Below are positions 58,101-64,000 of a stretch of 64,000 nt of DNA, in pieces. Each line of letters begins with the position of its first letter. Position 1 is the first letter of the stretch. The DNA is from Leishmania infantum JPCM5 (Eukaryota > Euglenozoa > Kinetoplastea > Trypanosomatida > Trypanosomatidae), in the NCBI RefSeq assembly GCF_000002875.2, contig NC_009419.2, positions 912,954 to 976,953 of the forward strand, given 5' to 3'. Below the pieces are notes generated by a model. The model did not search any database. It was given only the letters and a program-made list of their open reading frames with translations, and was not told where the DNA came from. The translations under genes were made by a program, and so were the position numbers.

Positions 58101-59356
58101 TGACCCAGATGACGGTGATCACGGCAGAGGTGGATGAGAATCCGCTGTCGTCGTACGCGTCGTCACGCGAGCCGCTGTCGCCGCAACTCGTCACCACGAT
58201 TTGCCGCCAACTCACTGTGGAGAGGGACACATTTGGCTACCTCTTGAAAGCATACAACGAGCTCGGTGGGCGACGCCGCGATTCTGTCTTCCACTCAAGC
58301 CTGCTATCAGTGCTTGACATTATAGGCAAGTACTCCGCGCACGAGCCGGAGGACAGCACCACGAACAACCTACGCGACGTTCGCGACTATCTCTTCTTCA
58401 AGCATTGCACACGACTTCCGGAGGTGTTCGCCAGCCGTTACCGCGAAGCCCTCCTGAGCGAAGTGACCGTGCGCCTTGGCCAGGAGGCGACACACTCGCC
58501 GAACGACAGCGTCTCTGTGCTGAGCAGCACTGCAGGCAGTGAGCTGACTCGCTGCTCTAGCAAGCTTCGCTTTGTCGACGAGGTGGACGCAGTGTCAGGC
58601 GGTGTGGACGGCACGGTGGTGCCCAGCAGTGTCGTGAGCCCTGCCATTATGGTGAGCATGGCGAACGCGGAAGAAAAGCAGCGTCGACGCAACGGCCGCT
58701 CGTCGATGGAGCAATGGAATGCAACGGCTAACATTGTTATGGGCTCACCATCGCAAGTGCGTTCTGTGGCTTCCTTGGGCTTGGCGGATGACCATGGTGC
58801 GCGGGCTTCTTCCTCATCCTCGCCACCGAGCCGCAAGAGCCCACCGTTGACGATTAGCATCACCCGCCCAGGTAGCGGTAGCAGCAGCAGCAGCGGCAGC
58901 GCAGGTAGCTCCCGCGAACCAGCTGGTGATCTGCTCAAGGTAAATGCCGCTCAGCACAATGGCTCTTCCGTGAATGGTGACGGGCTGCTTGCTCAGGCCA
59001 GTCCCCCCAGCACAGTGGCGCCGACCGCCCGTAAAACCGACACGGTGCTGCGGCCGACCGCGCCGAAGGAGGAGAAGCCGCCGGCGCGCCCTCGCAACTT
59101 CGCGAGCGTCCTCGAAAACCCCTCGCGCACCAACGCCGCGGCCTCTGGCGAGCAAAGTGGCAGGAGTCGGGGCACGCCAAACGCCGCTGCCAAGCACGCG
59201 CCTGCCTCTCCGGAGGAGGTGCTGCTGAGCAGAACTGGACAAAGTTCCGTGCCGCAGAGTGTGGAGCACGCCAATGGGACGGCGCTACCACTCAATGACA
59301 ACGTTGTCCTTCCGAAGATCAAGAAGCTCCTTTCAACTGGCGGGAAGCGCTCGTGA
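55181..59356 (+). CDS. SMEK/Psy2-like regulatory subunit 3 of protein phosphatase 4
   Basis: The product is 1391 aa from the ATG at 55181 (MSGSGATGSG). After a Ser/Gly/Thr-rich ~135-residue leader comes a PH/EVH1-like region in two parts. The first is 'LEVKVLTQALGAENQWGEQGDGRVVFSDF' (~141-170). The second is 'IILEDTISNDTPFVGENCCIVWNS...LSLCLMYASEEGYSASWSAL' (~243-290), as in SMEK 'WKLYVL...W.D.GTG' and 'ALSFQE..GC..IW'. From about 354 to 1060 a helical-repeat region resembles the SMEK/DUF625 core ('LLDYLISEDTFPLLLSGLQC', 'LRFFRELVTLSIAELGREMV...GLLEPL', 'FHSSLLSVLDII'). Large Gly/Ser/Asn inserts and a ~330-residue disordered tail are added. PP4R3 targets the PP4 phosphatase to substrates in DNA-damage and cell-cycle control. 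Confidence 0.72.
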   Translation: MSGSGATGSGSAAGLSSSTNTNCKTSTLARSSGNNTKNGSISTGKKPRGTAAAAATTQEACGSGCCYHAGRPTSPTPTSDEVSVASLTADTADSGPSKSPSTPTETIGVTPAESLMTLHSPADTPARAREPPHAFATSLLNLEVKVLTQALGAENQWGEQGDGRVVFSDFTIRVIASGVGKDEPQKESRAAGLTSSGAADAATASGNGGVGAAPRKGVATSDASALSNTVSEFEEDDTADESIILEDTISNDTPFVGENCCIVWNSFEKQLSLCLMYASEEGYSASWSALVALQDKSYPPFRFDLLERCRPVSERTALAPGDSTSSVTPSTAATDKTEEVVLPYSYFIHTKYDPPLGFIEHHALSLSIIEHRHATNPALYADKETVLKMLNMANADLLDYLISEDTFPLLLSGLQCTASPWSWSVPEPLRLLHIPEEVITLIRKDRWIGFLQNTALPSCGAADSVAELIAKYATMSRRIRNDIVCALLTCDSMFSEACEALRVLPQVTPATMSGGTSARNRGLSVEASSSATSLSSEGRCSMSAVGNGAPSPMSTPPAVDTVPSTQKAELQVLAHLRFFRELVTLSIAELGREMVGPIVGKIYQSGLLEPLSLVAERFAMPSGTAAAFVKHIMDGSGGALNGARRNGGGGSTSNSNGAAAGGTSSTANCYSLAVEQELAAVLDVTLVRLNERQEEQLMNEHVRSPILADPVKYNGIVTFMLRQLIIGGPIGTAFATSGTGTSATRSSLSIFPPPKRILRDSMSSTNPFALFHVLGLHDDEGSAASERKLDSESTGIRNRFHNFIITKYIAHATRGVMTPVPLPPSLGGVVSSARNIPIVQFNNANTSQNGGARPMHQDGNESNTGSATVGVANTCPAAGGGGGAGGCSGAASPVLPLPQGITPALIRVLEYMVNLTNNANRELILETVFHYKSHIWHFIEGVCDTLCGANGAGARCQVGLDVLCGCVRFLKVVVTQMTVITAEVDENPLSSYASSREPLSPQLVTTICRQLTVERDTFGYLLKAYNELGGRRRDSVFHSSLLSVLDIIGKYSAHEPEDSTTNNLRDVRDYLFFKHCTRLPEVFASRYREALLSEVTVRLGQEATHSPNDSVSVLSSTAGSELTRCSSKLRFVDEVDAVSGGVDGTVVPSSVVSPAIMVSMANAEEKQRRRNGRSSMEQWNATANIVMGSPSQVRSVASLGLADDHGARASSSSSPPSRKSPPLTISITRPGSGSSSSSGSAGSSREPAGDLLKVNAAQHNGSSVNGDGLLAQASPPSTVAPTARKTDTVLRPTAPKEEKPPARPRNFASVLENPSRTNAAASGEQSGRSRGTPNAAAKHAPASPEEVLLSRTGQSSVPQSVEHANGTALPLNDNVVLPKIKKLLSTGGKRS

Positions 59357-61599
59357 GATGAACCTTTGGGGACCCTGCCCCCTTTCGGTGCTGTCCACAG
59401 AGCGGTCTGACAAGTGCGCGCGCACACTTGCTAACGCCTGGTGTCGCGAGTACGTCCCTGCTGCCGTGTTTCTCCAGTGCATATACCAACCCGTGACACT
59501 GTTTCGTCTCTTATCCCCTCGTCTCTGTGTGCCGAGCGAAACTTCTCTCGCAGGTGGCACCTGAGGTGTGGCCGCGGCGCTCTCCACCTCATGCCGGGTC
59601 TCACACATCCTCCGTGCTCCCTATTTTCCTCCTCAAATTTCCCCCGCTTCCCTGCTTTCCTCTGTCTCTTCCTAGCTTCGCCATTCGATTCTTCATTGTG
59701 TACGTTTCCATTGGTTGTTTTCCCTCCTCCCCCTTTTTTCTTTGTTTTGGCCTCTTTGCTCCCTTCTCTCTGTTGCCGTGCGTGCTCTCTGACCAGGCGG
59801 TGCATTCGACATGCAGGGATTACTGTCATCTCACCTTCTCCCTACATAGATGCGCACATGTGTATACAAAGGCCGAAGCTTAAAAACGAAAAGGAACGCA
59901 GCAAGTACTCGTGACCTGTGAGGAGTGCCTCAGGCCCATCTTCTGCTCTCTCTCTTTTTGTTGTTGTGTGTATGCACGGCTGTGGAAAAAAGCACATCGG
60001 CACGGGTGTTTTCCTTGGTGCCTCCCCGCTATACTCTGGTTCTCTTCTCCTCCTCCCCTCCATCCCGCCTCCCTTCTCCTCTCTGCCACTCTCCTCACCA
60101 CCACCCCACGGGCCCCTTCGTAATGTAGTCTCTTCGGTTTGTTTTGGGAACACGTTATTGGGCTTTTTCTCCCTTTCTGCATCTTCTTCCTGTCTTGTTT
60201 CTACTCACGTTTCTGTGTTGCTTTTTTTTTGTCTGTCGCTCTGTCTGCCCCCCTCCCCTTCCCCCCTCTCACTCGACTGCGTGCGTCAGCGCTTCTCCTT
60301 CGTCCGCTTCGCGAGGCAATGGGGGGAGGTAGGGCGGGAGGGACGTTCGAAGAAAACGAAACACACACACACACACATTCACAGTGTCCCAGCACAGAGC
60401 AAGAACAGAAACACGAGAACAGCACTGCACTTCTTCCCCTCTTTTTATTCGGTTGTTTTACGCCCCTCTCTTGTTTACTGCCATGGGGCCCGCTCTCTCC
60501 CCCCCCTTGCCTGCGTGTGTGCGTGCGCGTCCGCTCTCGTTCTGTTTCCGTTCCCTGTCTCGTTTCAAAGTGCGCTGTATCCTTCGTTGTTGTTCATTTG
60601 CTTTGGCTTTTCAAAGTCATCGACGTCGACGCAGTAACAGGGCCTTCGTCCCTCGCTTCCCTTTCCTTTTGGGGGAGAGGGAACTCTCTTCTGATATCGC
60701 TTCTCCATGTAAAAGAAAAAAAAAAACATAAACAGCAGCTGTGCGGGCGAATTAGTCAACGTGAGCATGCAGAAGCGATAGACGACGACGAAGCAGCGCA
60801 CACGCGTGGAGACGGAGCTGCTAGAGAACGCACATTCACTGCGCGCTCTCATGCATAATAAGGTAAGGATGGGGACAATGAGCGATCGAGCCAGAACGCA
60901 TAGCTTCGCACGCGTATCAAGAGGGAGAGGGAAGGAAAAACACGAGTGCGCTGTCGTCCTTTAGTATGATCGCGAACCTAGTGACGCTTGCGACCGTGCG
61001 CTCTGATATGCTGCTCGCTTCTAGTTGTTCTCAGACGTGGACATCATTTTTTTGTGTTCCGTCCAGTTTCCCTTTCCCTAGCTTGTGCAGTGGCTCGTGT
61101 AGTCCACTCTTGCCATCCCCTTTTTTCGCACTCGCATGGGGTCTGACCTTCTCTCTCTGCCTGTGTGCGATTACCTCTCTCTTCCTGGTCGCCGTTTCTC
61201 CCACTTTTTCTCACCTTACACGTTTTATAAGGCCACCCAACACGATGGTGCATCACACGCGCCCTGTGTGGTTTCCTTCTGAATCAGTGACGTCTCTTTA
61301 CTTTCTTTCCTTTTTTTTCGCTTTCAAGGTCGTGTAAGGTGTGTGTGTGTATGTTCGTCGCCGGCGAAGATGGTGACTGGCTCGCATCGACATATCCTTC
61401 CACATGGGTGCGCCTCCCCTTGTCTCCCCGCCCCCATGCGCCACTTACTGTTCTACTTCTCTCCTTCAACTTGGACGAGGGCTCATCGCGTCGCAGCAGC
61501 GTTTTTGCTGTCCCTCTGTACTTTTTTTTTGTTGATCTCCTTCCTCAGTACGCTTTCATGGATTCTTCTTTTAATTTTTTTTTATGGCCTTTTGCGTCC
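59357..61599 (+). other. Non-coding, pyrimidine-rich region
   Basis: This is the 3' flank of the PP4R3-like gene and beyond. It contains T/C-rich blocks, (CA)n at 60360-60378, A12 near 60715 and (GT)n near 61340. Frames such as 59918-60637 and 60139-60858 are made of Ser/Leu/Phe-rich translation of pyrimidine tracts and start without convincing signals. Confidence 0.65.
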
Positions 61600-63760
61600 G
61601 CAGACGGGGTCACTGGGACGCCGCTGGACGTCGACCTGGAGCTCGAGCGCTTCTTCTATGAGTGGGGGCTTCCTTACCACGGCACGGAGCGATGACTGCG
61701 CGATCCAGCTCGCTGGCCACCTTGGCGAGGGATATGACGTGATGCCACCAGCCATCACAGACGCCTCATAATGCCCCTTTCAGAAGGGGGGGGGCTCGAA
61801 ACTGTGCCGCGCCCTAATTGCCAAATCGATCCGCAAAGAGTGCGTGCCCACCAAAGCGGCAGAGAAGCGAAGGCGCGAGCTTCAGCGTGCCGCGCTGACC
61901 CCCGCCACCACAAAAACCACAACAACACACGCACAACTGCACAGTGTCACTCAGGGATAAGAGCAAGCCTCATGTCTAGAGTGGTCTCTCAGGCCACCAG
62001 GAGTGCTGTCCCGTCTGGTGAATGCTCTTGTAGACGATTCTGATGCGAAAACGGATGCAGCTGGAAGCAGCTTTCGTGAACGCAGCCTGCGCGTCTCCCG
62101 AGCATTCCCTTCGCTCGCACATGCCCATTAAAGAGCCAGACTCGAGGGATGGATGCAGTCCCGCTGCGCCCTCACTCCGCCCCGCCCTGTCACGCCGACC
62201 AGCACCCGGCGCGAAAGCCCCTCCAGCGAGTAGCCTCGCGACGACTGCGCGATCGTTCTGCGAGACAGGTTCCAGCAGCGCCAGCAAGGGACACAGAGAC
62301 AGCCGCTGCGTTTGTCGACCCTACCGACCGCACGCTCGGCTGCGCACATCACGGCGCCTCAGAGGCCCAGCCGCGCCCCGCACCACACACGCCGCACCAT
62401 GGCTCTCCCACACCATCGCCCCCGCCCCCCCCTCTGTGTTCGCGCCGCCCACAAGAACAAGTCCAAGATGGCAAGGCGTGCATGCCCAGTCGCACAACCA
62501 TCCCTCCTGGGCCCTCTTCACCTCATGATGGTAGTGGACCCCCCGAGCGTGCAGCGCAACCGGACGCAGGCACGGCACCACGCCATCTGTGCTCATCACA
62601 CCACACTCCCCACATTCTCCGCGGGCAAGGATGTCATGCAGGCCAAACTACGATTCGTCCTCTGCAAGGTGTCGCGCTGGACACTGGAGCACGCCAGGCA
62701 GCTGGATGAGCATCCCCCAACACATGGCGCACACGCGCCGGTGCGCGGCACCGCGACCAGCAGCAGCTCTCCGCTGCACGCAGTCACCTCATCACGCACG
62801 TCTCATCCGCGCTGCACAGGCTGCCCCCGTCGGTTGCCTGTCGCTATCCCCACCACACCCTCTGTGCCCACACACAACGGCAGGCTGTGAGCTCTCTGTA
62901 TGCGCGGGCGCATGCGGATCCACCAGCCCCCTCTGCCCGGCCACAGCCCCGCGACTGTGAAGGGCGTGCGGGTGGAGAGGAGGTTTGGAGCGTCTTCCTG
63001 CCGCCGCCGGCGCAGGGCAGTATCCGGACTGTCGCGGCAGCATGCGGGCAAGCCATCCAGGCACGCTCCCCCTCTCTCTCCACCTCCCCCAGGCAAGAAC
63101 GCCGTCTTGACGCAGGCCGCGGGATGCCGCAAGTGCGAGCACGGCGCGCAGGCGCCGTGGGGCACAGCCGGCACGGTGTACCACACCCAGGCACAGCATC
63201 CGGCGGTCAGCGGAGCGCGAGTGAGGGGCGCGAAGCGGCCCATGCCGATCACCCCCCTCCCCCGACGAGCATGCCTGCGAAGCATGCGGCACAGCCCGTC
63301 TGCATCCCGACGGGGCGGGCTGATGAGGCGCAGACGCCGGAAGCATGGCGAGAGCACCGCCGAGCCCTGCAGACTCCCACGCGACGAGTCGCCGCGCCGG
63401 ATTACGGAATAGCGCGACTTGCAGCGGCTCTGGGCGCAGAGGCACGGCACGCAGGCCGGGTCTCAGAGGGCCCTGCCCCGAGGCTGGCCCGCCTCCTCCT
63501 CGAGCTCGTGCGGCGTGCGCGGTGGCCGCCCCCTGTTACGCGGGCGACAGAGACGCCGTCGCCACTGCCCTGGAGCGCAGGACGCTGCAGGCGACCCTGC
63601 TTGGATCGAGGCATGCGCCCCAGCGGAGGCCCGTCTGGCGCCCGAGGCGCATAGCACGTATGCGAAAGCAGGGACGGGGAAGGGCAGGCGGAGCCCGTTA
63701 GATGCACGGCTCCGGCCTTGAAGGCAGGACGGTTCGTCCCAGACGACGAGGGTGCAGCTG
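61600..63760 (+). mobile_element. Degenerate ingi/L1Tc-clade retroposon (DIRE-like), RT to zinc-finger end
   Basis: This is a + strand relic of a non-LTR retroposon. A reverse-transcriptase core is recognisable at about 62260-62715 (listed separately). The distal part, 62884-63750, is homologous to 7490-8345 and encodes decayed Cys/His fingers: 'CRKCEHGAQAPWGTAGTVYHTQAQH' and, about 50 residues on, 'CLRSMRHSPSASRRGGLMRRRRRKH', where a Cys is lost to Ser and a His to Arg. Stops and frame shifts separate the blocks. The proximal part (61600-62250) has short coding-like fragments that could be the end of the endonuclease domain and the RT N-terminus, without a firm match. The 5' limit is uncertain. 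Confidence 0.75.
62312..62890 (+). pseudogene. Reverse-transcriptase remnant, catalytic box destroyed
   Basis: This 192-codon open frame overlaps the RT palm of the relic. 'LLGPLHLMMVVDPPSVQ' (about 62500-62550) fits the 'PQGSVLGPLLF...D.L' block. 'HAICAHHTTLPTFSAGKD' (62579-62632) stands where the F/YADD box should be, with both catalytic aspartates replaced by histidines (62594-62599). 'VSRWTLEHARQL' follows, as in the conserved 'W...H...LN' helix. Motif A-like 'AAAFVDPTD' is in a different frame just upstream (about 62307-62333). It therefore cannot be an active RT. Confidence 0.7.
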
Positions 63761-64000
63761 TTGTGCGGGAGAGACAGATGCGCGGTGGTTGCGTAGGCGA
63801 AGATTTTGCTGCCATGTGCTTGTTGGTGGAAGGACGCTTTGACGAAAACGTTTTCTTTTTGGTGTTTGTTTCCTACTTGTAACTGTTTGCATAGTTGCCA
63901 CCCCTCCCCCTTGTTTGCGCGCGCGCGGTGGGAACAGCGAATGTGTGGAGAATCTCGAGGAGCTCTTTTCTGATGAATGCTCATGTGCCAGTTTGTACGT
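63761..64000 (+). other. Right-hand end, non-coding
   Basis: The sequence returns to T-rich intergenic composition after the retroposon relic. No feature is recognised before the window ends. Confidence 0.6.

Noticed and set aside
59918..60858. Two overlapping 239-codon frames
   Set aside because: Both consist of translated pyrimidine blocks in different frames over the same DNA; neither has a conserved-looking segment.
1..64000. tRNA, rRNA, snoRNA clusters, CRISPR arrays, bacterial-type operons or riboswitches
   Set aside because: No tRNA-like cloverleaf with A/B boxes, no rRNA sequence and no regularly spaced direct repeats were seen; the layout is trypanosomatid, so bacterial regulatory elements are not expected.

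Overview
The window reads as one stretch of a nuclear chromosome from a Leishmania-type trypanosomatid. All 14 supported protein genes lie on the + strand, none needs an intron, and their coding sequence is GC-rich. They are separated by 0.6-3.3 kb of low-complexity, pyrimidine-rich DNA with homopolymers and CA/TA/GA microsatellites. That is the layout of a trypanosomatid polycistronic unit, where polypyrimidine tract plus AG signals direct spliced-leader addition. Degenerate retroposons related to the ingi/L1Tc clade, and one element that looks like a Leishmania SIDER, point to Leishmania or a close leishmaniine. The species cannot be fixed from sequence alone.

Layout, left to right. (1) The 3' two-thirds or so of a large ATG2-like lipid-transfer/autophagy gene, cut by the left edge. 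(2) An ATP-grasp ligase-like enzyme. (3) A 2.3 kb spacer holding a retroposon fragment with zinc-finger codons. (4) A DExH-box RNA helicase with a very long Pro/Ala/Ser-rich N-terminus. (5) A kinetoplastid-type protein with a possible methyltransferase-like fold. (6) A 1519-residue orphan. (7) A possibly mitochondrial orphan. (8) A TIM16/PAM16-like import-motor protein. (9) A CAMKK/SNF1-activating-type protein kinase, with a SIDER-like element in its 3' flank. (10) Importin beta-1. (11) A PARN-type poly(A)-specific ribonuclease with its DEDDh residues intact. (12) A prolidase with all five metal ligands. (13) A DUF1764-like small protein interrupted by an assembly gap of about 100 Ns. (14) A SET-domain/RanBP2-zinc-finger protein. 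(15) A PP4 regulatory subunit 3 (SMEK/Psy2)-like protein. The last 4.6 kb has no functional gene but carries a second, longer retroposon relic with a recognisable dead reverse-transcriptase core.

The genes are mostly unrelated housekeeping functions (autophagy, RNA metabolism, nuclear and mitochondrial import, signalling, peptide breakdown). This is normal for trypanosomatid clusters, which are not functional operons. Start codons were placed at the first plausible in-frame ATG downstream of a splice-acceptor-like tract; several reading frames stay open upstream without an ATG, and those extensions were not accepted. I did not find a clear new multi-gene system. The most interesting points are the paired retroposon relics, the SET/zinc-finger/SET-like architecture, a perfect 16-bp hairpin in an intergenic region, and several kinetoplastid orphans.
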